Below, piece after piece: positions 42,065-51,400 of a DNA stretch of 64,000 bases. The DNA lies in NCBI RefSeq assembly GCF_018688235.1, contig NZ_CP061313.1:477035-541034 (forward strand), given 5' to 3'. The first letter of the stretch is position 1; the number at the start of each line of letters is the position of its first letter. Position numbers and translations under genes: made by a program. Source of the DNA: Polynucleobacter sp. AP-Nino-20-G2 (GTDB taxonomy: Bacteria > Pseudomonadota > Gammaproteobacteria > Burkholderiales > Burkholderiaceae). Under the pieces are notes generated by a model, which saw only the letters and a program-made list of their open reading frames with translations, did no database searches and was not told the DNA's origin.

Positions 42065-43522
42065 TTAACCAGCCAGGCGAGCCCAGACCATCATCTTGCG
42101 ATTACCCTTTTGGCGCAGGTGCGCTAATGCTTGAGAAGTAGCATCGACTTGATCATCAAACCGTGAGCCCGGAAAGGTCAGTAGCTCGTGCTCGTAATCA
42201 GCCAGCCAAGGCGCTTGGTCCGGAAGATACACCAGGCCGCTTTCAAATAGATCGGATACAGCATGTAAGCGCATGACCTTATCGGTACCGGTTGGAGGGA
42301 CATACGGTTCAATTTTGTGGCTTCGTAGTTGTTTGAGTTCTTGTATGAGAGAGATACCAGACGATTTATCCTCAATCAAAATCGCATAGGGCTCATATTG
42401 CTCGGCTTTTTCGATGACTCGGCGTTTAAGTGTGGGGTAGTCCAGTTTTTCACGATGCACATCGACGATGTAATAAAACTCCTCGACCATGGTGATGGTG
42501 ACGCACACGCTGTAATCATTAAGCTCGCCTGCTTTTTGCGCCGTATCCCAACTTTGGATGGTCATCGTAATGCCTTCGGGTAGCGCTTGATTACTCTGAT
42601 AACGCATCAGCCAGTTGGACTTAATGATCGATCCGCCAACCGGGGTGGGATTTTGTTGATATTGGCTAGAGAAAAAATAATGGCCAATGCGCTCACGGGT
42701 TGCCTCTAACATGGTTTTAGGTTCTCGCTGCGCATGGAGTACCTCACCTTCTTGGCGAGTGAAGGTACGCGTGCCAAGCCAGGTATTGACGGTAGTCGAT
42801 TCATCGGCTTCGGCAATTGCTGGAAAGCGCACGACTGTCCAATCTTCTTGCTCTAGGATATGCCCAACTAAATCATCTTGATGCAAGCGCTGCATGATCA
42901 CAATAATGCAGCCTTCTTTTTTGTTATTGAGGCGTGATAACAGGGTGCCGTCGTACCAGGCATTGACTGCACTGCGTTTGGTTTCTGAAAAACCATCCTC
43001 GGGTTTCAGCGGGTCATCGATGATGATGTAGTCAGCGCCCCGGCCGGTGAGCACGCCTCCTACGGAAGTAGCCATGCGGCCACCCATCTTGGTGGTGGCA
43101 AAATCATTGACTGCCTGTTTGCGTGGATCTAAGCGCGTAGCAAAGAGGTTTTGATAAAAGGCACTTTTCATGAGCGAGCGCGTATCCCCACCAAATTTAT
43201 CGGCAAGATCTTGCCCGTAGCTGGCGCAAATGATTTGGGTTGACGGTTCATGACCCAGTAGCCAAGCAACCAAACTAATGGAAGCACAGTGCGATTTAAG
43301 ATACCGCGGCGGAATATTGATAATGAGGCGTTTGGTGATCCCCAGGCGACAGTTTTCCAGGTGCATCGCCATAATTTCAATATAGGGGGCTAGTAAGAGC
43401 TCACCTTGCGGGTTGAGCTCATAAAAGGATCGCTGGATAAAACTATGAAAGTCATTGCGCAAAATCGTGCGGTATTCCCGCTCGCTAAGATTAAGAGGGG
43501 GGCTATCAATCACATGACTCAT
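42065..43522 (-). CDS. Phage terminase large subunit
   Basis: The 485-residue packaging motor has an N-terminal ATPase with a Walker-A-like IINIPPRYLKS (about residues 68-77; PPRHGKS is usual, so the loop is altered but keeps K-S), Walker B DYIIIDDPLKPED, and a C-terminal RNase H-like nuclease that opens with IQSWDTAQKAGELNDYSVCV. The conserved acidic residues of the nuclease continue in ILIEDKSSG and SRFDDQVDATSQAL. Frame intact, length normal. Upstream gene overlaps by four bases. No portal or capsid gene follows, so packaging into its own virion is not possible from this block. Confidence 0.85.
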   Translation of the reverse strand: MSHVIDSPPLNLSEREYRTILRNDFHSFIQRSFYELNPQGELLLAPYIEIMAMHLENCRLGITKRLIINIPPRYLKSHCASISLVAWLLGHEPSTQIICASYGQDLADKFGGDTRSLMKSAFYQNLFATRLDPRKQAVNDFATTKMGGRMATSVGGVLTGRGADYIIIDDPLKPEDGFSETKRSAVNAWYDGTLLSRLNNKKEGCIIVIMQRLHQDDLVGHILEQEDWTVVRFPAIAEADESTTVNTWLGTRTFTRQEGEVLHAQREPKTMLEATRERIGHYFFSSQYQQNPTPVGGSIIKSNWLMRYQSNQALPEGITMTIQSWDTAQKAGELNDYSVCVTITMVEEFYYIVDVHREKLDYPTLKRRVIEKAEQYEPYAILIEDKSSGISLIQELKQLRSHKIEPYVPPTGTDKVMRLHAVSDLFESGLVYLPDQAPWLADYEHELLTFPGSRFDDQVDATSQALAHLRQKGNRKMMVWARLAG

Positions 43523-43941
43523 GATGCATCCCCCTCTTTTGTAGCAGCGTCTGATGATCTGAGTAACTGATTTTTCATGCGCTCCATAATGCTTTGCATC
43601 ACAACCTGATCTTCTTGGGCTACAGTGTCGATCGCAGTAGATTCTTTGAGGGCATCTTGATACTCTTGTTGTTGTGAGACGCCCAGCACTAAATGCGCTG
43701 CTTTATGGTCTCCCGCCATGGCTTTATTGACCATCTGTTTGGCAATCACCTCACCTTTTTTAACGGTTTTGCTGCGCCCATTTTCGTGGATGGTGACCGA
43801 GGATTTAAGCTCTTCAACCAAGATCGTTTGCAAACTACGCGATCCTTTAGGACGACCCTTGGGGTTGCCACTTTCACCCTTTTTAAACTGGGTAGTCTTC
43901 GGTGGTCTGCGATAGCCTACGTTGTAGTCTCCATTAGACAT
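43519..43941 (-). CDS. DUF5681 protein (small-terminase position)
   Basis: A 140-residue protein starting at ATG 43941, with GGAGG seven bases upstream; the frame open to 44022 is not needed. It opens with the DUF5681 signature VGYRRPPKTTQFKKGESGNP followed by KGRPKGSRS, a basic patch rich in glycine, proline and lysine. A helical part with KGEVIAKQMVNKAMAGDHKAAHLVLG follows. DUF5681 genes usually stand just before the large terminase in such elements, so a small-terminase-like DNA-recognition role is inferred. Overlaps both neighbours by a few bases. Confidence 0.75.
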   Translation of the reverse strand: MSNGDYNVGYRRPPKTTQFKKGESGNPKGRPKGSRSLQTILVEELKSSVTIHENGRSKTVKKGEVIAKQMVNKAMAGDHKAAHLVLGVSQQQEYQDALKESTAIDTVAQEDQVVMQSIMERMKNQLLRSSDAATKEGDAS

Positions 43942-45295
43942 GGCTTGCCTCCAATGCTTTTGAAGAGGCAGCTCCATGCAGGCGCTCATCAAATGATTGA
44001 TTGCTTGCCGCATGGATTGCATGCTCTCCCGTCATCGCCTGCCAGCGGGTAATGGCCAGATCAACATAAGCGGGGCTCAGTTCTATCCCGTAGCAAATAC
44101 GGCCGGTGCGCTCGCTCGCTAGCAGCGTCGTACCGCTACCCAAAAAGCCATCAAGTAAGATCTCGCCTCTGGCTGAGCAATCCAAAATGGCATCAGCTAC
44201 CAAATTCATGGGTTTGACTGTTGGGTGCATAGCCAGTAGATCGCCTTCATGACCTTGGCGAGACAGTGTATTAGCTCCTGCGTATTGCCAGACATTGGTG
44301 CGATAGCGTCCGTGTTTACCTAGCTCCACATTATTACGGTGAGATCCTTTGCCGTTTTTAAAGACGAGGATGAGCTCGTGTTGGCTGCGATAGAGTGATC
44401 CCATGCCCCCTTTATCCTTGACCCAAACACAGAGGTTCTTGAGTTCCGTATAGACCGAAGCTCCTGCGGTTTGTACTTCGGGTAGATGGCGCCAGTCCAT
44501 ACAGACATAATGAATCGAGCCTGATTTGCTATTGGCAGCTAGTAATCCGAGTGAGCGCTTTAAGAAGTGGGTAAATTCGGAAGAGCTCATCTCTCCGCTG
44601 GCCATAGCAAATTCCGCGTGCTTAGGTCTATCTTGTTTGGCCTTACTGTTCCGCCGGCCGCTCACATGACCTTCAATCGGTACGTTAAAGGGTGGATCGG
44701 TAAATATGAGATCGGCCCTCTTGCCAATCATCAATCGCTCAAAGCTAGTTTCTTCCAATGCCGAGCCACAAAGAATGCGATGTTTACCTAAAAGCCACAG
44801 ATCACCTAGCTGACTGACAACCTGCTTAGGCGGGGGAGGGAGCTCATCCTCTAGAGATGCGGCATTGGGGTTTTCAAAATCGGCAATACGCAGATCAATC
44901 TCGCTCATCGAAAAGCCGGTGTCCTCTAGGCTAAAGCTCAGATCAAGATTGTTGAGCTCAGAAAAGATTTCGCCCAGTAGCGCTTCATTCCAGGTAGCGT
45001 TCTCGGTTAAACGGTTATCCGCAATCGCAAAAGCTCTAGCTTCCTCTGTGGTGAGATGGTCAAGGGTAATGACAGGGATTTGGGTAAGCCCCAGGGATTT
45101 AGCCGCTTCTACTCGTCCATGACCTGCAAGGATTTGGTTTGCACCATCAATGAGGACTGGGACATTAAATCCAAAAGACTGAATGCTTCTGGCAATTTGA
45201 CGGATCTGATGCTTGCTATGCACCCGTGCATTGCGAGGGTCGGGGTGCAGTTCGGCGAGGGATTTAAAACAGGTGTTTCGTAAAGTCGAATTCAT
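43934..45295 (-). CDS. ParB-nuclease/DNA methyltransferase fusion
   Basis: A 453-residue two-domain protein. Residues 10-100 are a ParB/sulfiredoxin-type domain (LHPDPRNARVHSKHQIRQIARSIQSFG, ILAGHGRVEAAKSLG and ADNRLTENATW in outline). Residues 165-430 are an N4-cytosine/N6-adenine methyltransferase of the beta class: catalytic TDPPFNVP at 199-206, followed near residue 390 by the SAM-binding FLGSGTTLLASERTGR. It has no target-recognition domain large enough for a restriction system and no endonuclease nearby, so it is an orphan phage-type methyltransferase. First of a run overlapping DUF5681 and terminase. Confidence 0.85.
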   Translation of the reverse strand: MNSTLRNTCFKSLAELHPDPRNARVHSKHQIRQIARSIQSFGFNVPVLIDGANQILAGHGRVEAAKSLGLTQIPVITLDHLTTEEARAFAIADNRLTENATWNEALLGEIFSELNNLDLSFSLEDTGFSMSEIDLRIADFENPNAASLEDELPPPPKQVVSQLGDLWLLGKHRILCGSALEETSFERLMIGKRADLIFTDPPFNVPIEGHVSGRRNSKAKQDRPKHAEFAMASGEMSSSEFTHFLKRSLGLLAANSKSGSIHYVCMDWRHLPEVQTAGASVYTELKNLCVWVKDKGGMGSLYRSQHELILVFKNGKGSHRNNVELGKHGRYRTNVWQYAGANTLSRQGHEGDLLAMHPTVKPMNLVADAILDCSARGEILLDGFLGSGTTLLASERTGRICYGIELSPAYVDLAITRWQAMTGEHAIHAASNQSFDERLHGAASSKALEASHV

Positions 45296-45355
45296 GAATG
45301 TGGTCCTTGTAGTTAGAAATACAAGGCCAACATAAGGCCATTTCTGACCTGTGTA

Positions 45356-45400
45356 AAAAGGATATAACCCCCTAAGATTTGAGGGGGGTTATATCCTTTT
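45356..45400 (-). terminator. Strong terminator of the 212-residue gene
   Basis: A stem of about 18 base pairs (AAAAGGATATAACCCCCT with its complement, one G bulge), with a T-run on the minus strand. The stem covers the last codon and stop of the gene ending at 45372. Confidence 0.8.
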
Positions 45401-46010
45401 GACTATTGAAGTGCTCTACAGCGCGTTTTGCAAAATATTCAGGGCTACCATCAATATCGAATATGCCAAAGACATCATCAATTAATCTCAGGAAATCTCC
45501 CTTAGCGGTGTGGCCTTCCGCTATGGTGTCAACCGTAATACTAGGTTTGAGTCCGGTAAGCTGGTGATAATTTCCTGCCAGACTATTAGCCAAATCCAAT
45601 GCTCGAAATTTTGGCAGGCGACCCCCTGTGTTTGGTGGCTGTTCGTTATTATTTTTTGGGAGAGATTTAAGGGCGATATCGGCCGAGCGGATCATTTTCT
45701 GACAAGCTAGCTTCAAGTCGCCTCTAGCTGTCACATCAGGAATTGCCAAAATAGTACTCTGGTGAATTTGACTGAGATAGCTTTCTAAATCAGCAACTTT
45801 ATCTAATAGTTGGCGAAGCTCGGGCTCGACTATAGCGGGCTTTTTAATAAAATTATTGGGATAAGGAGAGTGAACAACTTCGTTCATTCTCTCCGCGAGA
45901 AACTGAATATAGTGATTTAGATATTCCTTTTGCTCTGCTAAGACAGACAGACGGTCAAAGGCTTGATTAAGTTCAGGGACGAGTTGTTTAGAGGATTTTA
46001 AAGGGTTCAT
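45372..46010 (-). CDS. Unknown protein of the mobile element
   Basis: A 212-residue soluble protein, mostly helical; a coiled-coil-like region at residues 15-95 (QAFDRLSVLAEQKEYLNHYI and a later LRQLLDKVADLESYLSQIHQ stretch). The C-terminal half has KFRALDLANSLAGNYHQLTGLKPSITVDTIAEGHTAKGDFLRLIDDVFGIFDIDGSPEYFAKRAVEHF in outline, which resembles hypothetical proteins of proteobacterial islands, but I cannot name a family. There is no ribosome site: a run of nine C on the coding strand ends one base before the ATG. It ends in a strong terminator. Confidence 0.6.
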   Translation of the reverse strand: MNPLKSSKQLVPELNQAFDRLSVLAEQKEYLNHYIQFLAERMNEVVHSPYPNNFIKKPAIVEPELRQLLDKVADLESYLSQIHQSTILAIPDVTARGDLKLACQKMIRSADIALKSLPKNNNEQPPNTGGRLPKFRALDLANSLAGNYHQLTGLKPSITVDTIAEGHTAKGDFLRLIDDVFGIFDIDGSPEYFAKRAVEHFNSQKDITPLKS

Positions 46011-46141
46011 TGGGGGGGGGCTTTTTCGTCCTTAACTGAATTTTGGTAGGGCGCATTTGGTGTCTTTAAATGATATGGTCAACTAGATCCTCGAAAAATA
46101 TCCTATGATGACTCGGATCAGGTTCAAGTTAACAAAAAGCG

Positions 46142-46178
46142 AATTAATATTTTCAATAAACTATTGAAAATATTAATT
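46142..46178. terminator. AT-rich perfect inverted repeat at the end of the two-component operon
   Basis: Arms AATTAATATTTTCAATA (46142-46158) and complement (46162-46178) with an AAC loop. It overlaps the stop codon of the response regulator. It has no long T-run on the minus strand, so it may be a terminator of unusual composition, an mRNA 3' stabiliser, or a recombination site at the element border. Confidence 0.5.
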
Positions 46179-46817
46179 TTTCACAACTTTTTCAATCGAT
46201 AGTCTGTGCTCATCGCAGTAGCGAGTCAGCTCAACGATTGTATTTAAGCCTAATTTATTTTTCAAATTTGATCTATGCATTTTTACAGTTCGAAGCGTGA
46301 TATTGAGCATCTCCGCTACCTCGCTCTGGCGATGCCCACTTCCTAGGAGGAGTAGAACTTCAGCCTCTCTTTGGCTGATGGGTATATTGATTAATACGTC
46401 ACCAGCAATAGCTGGTGGTCTGCCCAACTTAAGTTTTTGATTCTTGATAAATAGCGCTTTTAGAGCTTCGCTAACTTGGATTCCCGAGAATGGTTTCAAA
46501 AGAAAATCCATTGCTCCGCCACGCCATGCATCAATAATATCGGCCTGCTGAGCATTCCCACTCATAAAAATAATGGGACACTCAATACTCGTAAGCGCCA
46601 GATTGGTCTGGAGATCAACGCCCGTCATTCCGGGCATTTGGAAGTCCAAAAGAATGCAAGTAGGAACTCCATCTTCGAACTCAAAGTCGTTGATTACCCC
46701 TAAAAAATCTTCCGCTGATTCATAACTGCTCACTTCATATTCTTGAGCTAGCCAGTCAGTCAGCCCCTCTCTTAGGGCTTTATCGTCCTCAATAATAATA
46801 ACTCGAGAGCTTTTCAT
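46173..46817 (-). CDS. LuxR/FixJ-type response regulator beside the giant adhesin
   Basis: A 214-residue regulator. The receiver domain opens RVIIIEDDKALREGL, has the phospho-acceptor D58 in CILLDFQMPGMTG, and the conserved K in FLLKPFSG. The LuxR helix-turn-helix has ISQREAEVLLLLGSGHRQSEVAEMLNITLRTVKMHRSNLKNKL in outline. It follows the histidine kinase gene with 3 bases between, so they are co-translated partners. The pair is divergent from the adhesin gene; control of the adhesin is the obvious hypothesis. GC content is visibly lower than in the core genes, a sign of transfer. Confidence 0.85.
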   Translation of the reverse strand: MKSSRVIIIEDDKALREGLTDWLAQEYEVSSYESAEDFLGVINDFEFEDGVPTCILLDFQMPGMTGVDLQTNLALTSIECPIIFMSGNAQQADIIDAWRGGAMDFLLKPFSGIQVSEALKALFIKNQKLKLGRPPAIAGDVLINIPISQREAEVLLLLGSGHRQSEVAEMLNITLRTVKMHRSNLKNKLGLNTIVELTRYCDEHRLSIEKVVKN

Positions 46818-46820
46818 TGG

Positions 46821-48257
46821 TTATTCTCTTGGGTTGTGGTGCATTGGTATTTCGATTTTAAATACAGCGTTACCATTTGTATCGTTAAAAGCGGTAATGC
46901 TACCGTTGTGCCTCTCCATAATCACTTTACTAAGCCAAAGCCCGACTCCAAGCCCACCTTGTTTTGTTGTCTTATAGAGCTCAAAAATACTAGGAAGAAG
47001 CTCTAAGCTAATCCCACCACCAGTATCACTAATTTTAAGAGTGGCAAATTCCTCATTATTTGTGATGCTAATGAGAATCTTTTTATCTTCGACCTTGTTC
47101 TGTACAAGTGCATCGATTGCATTATTAAAAACATTAATAAGCACCTGTTGAATTTGAATGCCATCTCCATAAACAACTGGTTCCCCTTGGTAGTCTTTAT
47201 AGAGGCTAATTTTTTTAGCCTCGAGACCTGGCTTAACAATATCAACAATCTCCTCGATAATTTTTTGGAGGTTAACCGGAGCAAATTTGTAGCTTCTGGC
47301 CCCAAATAGATGCCGTAAGCTCTTCACTAGCTCGGATAGCTTCGTTGATTGGTTGGCAATCTCGTCTAGTGAGGCGATAAGCTTTGGATCATGCTCATTT
47401 CTGACTAAGTCACGGCGAGTAGTATCTGCCCGCAGAGCGATTGTAGTTAGTGGTTGGCTAAGTTGGTGGGCAAGCGAGCTGGCTAGTGCGCTAATGCCGA
47501 TTACCCGATTTGATGCTATCAGGCCCCGTAATAGCTGGTCTTTTTCTGCTATGGCATTGGCTAATGAATTATTTAGAGGGTTTTGAGAGGGGTTTGAGGG
47601 ATCTACCCAGGTAATTCGCAGGCCAATGTATGAAATATAGCGAAAAGTACCTACAACCACATAGATTGAAAAAACAATCAAAGCTATGTTGCTGGGGGTA
47701 TCTCTTGGAACAATGGGTGGACCAAAAAAATAACCAAGAAGTCGTATGGCTCCATAGCCCACCATTCCCAATTCTAACCATGTAAACCACTTCATAAATT
47801 GATTGTTTAGCAATGGTTCTGAAAGTCTAAATTTACAGATGAAATAGTTGAGGGTGAATAAGATAAATAGAGATGCGGATAATAGTAAAACTACTATTTG
47901 CAGTTCAACATGAGGCCTGATAATTTCTAGAGCAATTGCAATCGAGGCGATTAAAAAAGCGCCGATAAAGAACCATATTTTCTCAATTTTTTTTGTTAGC
48001 GATAGGATGCTAAATAGGATTGCAAGTTCTGCACCCATTGCGGTGAAATTAGGAACGCAAGTCCAAATATTACTGACGTCGATTATATTTATATTGAGCA
48101 GAAATAAAATGCCACAAGTGATAGCCATGCACAACTCAGAAATTAAGAAATAAATTGCCGATGCATCTAGTTTTTTCCTAAATGAAGCATACAAAATACT
48201 GCTCGATGTAAGTGTAAAAAGGGTGTAAATAAACGTTAGTGTTGCGTATGAATTCAT
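46821..48257 (-). CDS. Membrane sensor histidine kinase
   Basis: A kinase with about seven N-terminal membrane helices (residues 1-215 from the start given), a short linker, a HisKA domain with phospho-acceptor H264 in SSLAHQLSQPL, and a HATPase domain with N box QVLINVFNNAIDAL, G1 ISDTGGGIS and G2 GLGVGLWLSKVI. I use the ATG at 48257 (478 residues), where the first membrane helix starts; the frame is open to a TTG at 48407 and two other ATGs are possible, none with a good ribosome site. The signal sensed is unknown. The sequence is AT-rich compared with the core. Confidence 0.8.
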   Translation of the reverse strand: MNSYATLTFIYTLFTLTSSSILYASFRKKLDASAIYFLISELCMAITCGILFLLNINIIDVSNIWTCVPNFTAMGAELAILFSILSLTKKIEKIWFFIGAFLIASIAIALEIIRPHVELQIVVLLLSASLFILFTLNYFICKFRLSEPLLNNQFMKWFTWLELGMVGYGAIRLLGYFFGPPIVPRDTPSNIALIVFSIYVVVGTFRYISYIGLRITWVDPSNPSQNPLNNSLANAIAEKDQLLRGLIASNRVIGISALASSLAHQLSQPLTTIALRADTTRRDLVRNEHDPKLIASLDEIANQSTKLSELVKSLRHLFGARSYKFAPVNLQKIIEEIVDIVKPGLEAKKISLYKDYQGEPVVYGDGIQIQQVLINVFNNAIDALVQNKVEDKKILISITNNEEFATLKISDTGGGISLELLPSIFELYKTTKQGGLGVGLWLSKVIMERHNGSITAFNDTNGNAVFKIEIPMHHNPRE

Positions 48258-48450
48258 AATTTTTAATTGCAGTTGTTTACATATTTTGAGAGTGTTTACG
48301 ACTCGAAAAATGATGCTTTGTATCGTCGGTTTGGCCTCTAAAGATTTTGCCCATTTATGCATCAAATCAGGCTTAATTTTCATATTGTGAATGATTGTGG
48401 TCAGCAAGTCTCATCTGGTAACAAATATTGGTCTGGTATAGGCCAAAACA

Positions 48451-48464
48451 TGTACCAAGGTACA
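48451..48464 (+). promoter_or_regulatory. Palindrome over the adhesin ribosome binding site
   Basis: TGTACCAAGGTACA is a perfect 6-2-6 inverted repeat ending two bases before the adhesin ATG. AAGG (48457-48460) is the only ribosome binding site candidate and lies in its centre and right arm. It could be an operator or an RNA hairpin hiding the ribosome site. Confidence 0.55.
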
Positions 48465-48466
48465 TT

Positions 48467-51400
48467 ATGAAAAAAGCCCCATTTTTCTACAATCGCGTAA
48501 GGAAATTTACCCGGCAATTACCCAAATACCCAAAAGACTCAAAAGTGTTCAACGCGATTTTTTCAAAACTCGAACTTCTCGGAGCTGCCCTTGGCAAGCG
48601 CCTTGAGTGCTTGTGTAAAAAAAATTCATGCGCATTCAATGTCGAGCAAAAATTATTTGCAAATGCGATAGCAGCCGCTAAATCTTTTGCAGTATTTCAT
48701 TGCAAAAATTCAACACAAAAATCTTGTGAAAAAAATACCTTTTCACTTTTAAATTTTGTCAAAATTATTTCGGTATTTTTGTTCGCAGCAACCACACAAA
48801 TTTCTTTCGCTCAAAATAATTCACGCGCACTTCCAACTGGTGGAAATGTTGTTGCAGGAAATGCCACGATTACGCAAAGTAATTTGCAAGTAAACATTAA
48901 TCAAACTTCACAACGTGCAGTTGTAACTTGGGATAGTTTTAACGTTGGCAAAGATGCGACCGTTAGTTTCAATCAACCTAATGCAAGTGCTGTAACTTTG
49001 AATCGCGTCACTGGCGCTAGTGCATCTGTAATCGATGGAGCAGTGCGAGCAAACGGTCAGGTGATTTTGGTAAATCCAAATGGTGTGACGTTTGGCAAAG
49101 GTGCGCAAGTTGATGCTGCTGGTGTAGTGGCTTCAACACTCAATATTTCAAATAAAGACTTTATGGACGGTAAGGGCACCTATTCGGGCGGCTCTACTGG
49201 CTCAGTAGTCAATCAGGGCACCATTTCTACAAACTCCAAGGACGGCTATATTGCTCTCCTAGCCCCGGAAGTACGTAACGAGGGTTATCTTTTGGCTCAA
49301 AAAGGCCCTGGAAATACGGTAGCTATGGCCTCTGGCGAGAAAATCACTCTTGATTTCCGGGGTGACCAGCTTATGAGCGTCCGGGTTGACCAGGCCACCT
49401 ATAAGGGTCTAATCGAAAACAAGCGTTTAGTTGAGGTCCCAGGGGGCTTAATCGTTATAGCCGCTGGGTCTGCTACGCGCCTGATGTCGACAACCATCAA
49501 CAATACGGGCGTTATTTCAGCTTCTAGTGCCGTGGATCGTGGGGGGATGGTTGAATTCCGAGCCTCCAACATTAATCAGGCCGGAACCGTTGCTGCTAAT
49601 GGCAGTGGCGCCAACACTAGTGGCGGTACCATCACAATGGTTGGCGACAACATCACTCTTGCTTCGGGCTCCAAGTCCGTTGCTACTGGCAGCGCTAATG
49701 GTGGCACGATCAATATTGGAACCAGCGGTGTGACATACACACAAAATGCCAACGGTACACGCACAAACGTTGTTGCAAATGATTTAGCAAGTACCGCTAC
49801 GATCACTCAAGATGCATTGGTTGATGCCTCCTCCACCGTGTTGGGTAATGGTGGCCAGATCAATATTTGGTCGAGCGTGAGAACGACAGTCGCCGGGGCT
49901 TTAAAGGCCATGGGTGGTACATTTGGTGGTAACGGTGGTTTTGTTGAGACAAGCTCTAAGACGCAACTGGTTATTGCACCTACTGCGTCGGTTGATACCT
50001 CTGCTCCCAATGGAAAAGTAGGGCAGTGGTTGCTCGACCCAATTGATTTAACAATCGATGCAGCCGTCGCTCGCGTGATTTCTTTGGCGCTTGCCCTGAA
50101 TAATGTTGTGATTGAAGTCAATGCCAACACCACCGCGTGTCCAAGCATGGGTGGCTGCACGCAAAATGGCTCCGGAAACCTGACGATTGCTAGCGGGGCA
50201 GATATCTTAAAGCAAGGCAATGTATTTACTAGCTTGACTTTATCTGCGAGTGGAATGTTTGCATTAAATGCAAATATTGTTGGTCAAAATTTAAATGTAA
50301 TCATCAATAGCTCTATTGCGTACCTTAATGTTGGTACAACTATTGCAGCCACTCAAGTGACCGTTCAAGCCCAATCTATATACGCTAGCGGGTCTATCAA
50401 TGCCGCAGGTAGCAATACACTAGGCGGTGCGATTTCATTGCTTGCACAAGCACTTTATATTTCTGGTCGCTTAAATGTTTCTGCGTCAAATAGCAGTACA
50501 AGTAATTCAAACTCAACAACCTTAACGTATAACGGCACAGTGTTACGTCAAGAAGATTTACCAGCGTTTATTACTGCGCAAAATAATTTGAATGTGACAA
50601 GTAATACATTAAATATTGTTTACTCAGCAACATCAGCTAACGATGCAGCTTATGTACCGCTACAAAACATCACGACTAATGTAATTAATTTAAATGCTAC
50701 TCGTGAATTGATTGTGTATAGCGGTGCGCAAATACAAGCGAATGGCACTTCTGGCTTTGCAAGTGGAACGGGTGGCACAATTAATTTTGTCGCACCAAGT
50801 CTGACAGTGCAATCAGGTAGCTTGATTCAGGCTAACGGCAATAACGGCCCTGGTGGTGCTATTGCTATAAGTGGTGATGTAATTAATTTAGTGGGAATTA
50901 TTGAGGCAAGCGGCAGTCTGGGTGGTTCTTTTGCGCTTACAGCCAATCGCTTAACAATTGATAATGCCGCAGTGATCCAAACCAATGGCCAGGCTGGTCC
51001 TGGTGGCACGATTGCGCTTAACTCAAGTCAAGATATTCAAATCAACCAGGCACTCATCAGTGCAAATGGTAATACTGATGGCGGCTCCATCAGAATTGTT
51101 AGCAACGCTGGCAACCTTAACATTCAAAATGCATTGATTCAGGCAAGCGGCTCAAATGGTCGTGGCGGAAGTATTGGTATTGCAGCCTTTAATCAAACCA
51201 TCCTTGCTGGCACAACAGTTGAGGCAATTGGCTTTAATCAGGGTGGAAAAATCTTAATCGGCAATGATGCTAAGAACGGCACATTGCCGTTTTCCATTTA
51301 TTCGAGCATCGATACCAACAGCATCATCAAGGCAAATCAATCCGATTTAAGCAGCACATCAATTGGCGGCTTTATTGAAACATCTGCTCATACATTAAGC

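Larger units (their letters stand above)
39356..46020. mobile_element. Small integrative element with serine recombinase and phage packaging genes
   Basis: A block of seven minus-strand genes directly downstream of tRNA-Ser: large serine recombinase, DUF2924, DUF3489, large terminase, DUF5681 (small-terminase position), ParB-methyltransferase and an unknown protein. The gene types are phage- or island-derived. No capsid, portal, tail or lysis gene is present, so it is either a remnant or a minimal element. Exact ends are not defined: I found no repeat of the tRNA 3' end at the far side. The two-component genes and adhesin beyond 46.1 kb may belong to the same island. Confidence 0.6.

Noticed and set aside
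43942..44022. Longer DUF5681 start
   Set aside because: The extra residues are the antisense-free overlap with the methyltransferase frame and do not match the family; the ATG at 43941 has a good ribosome site.
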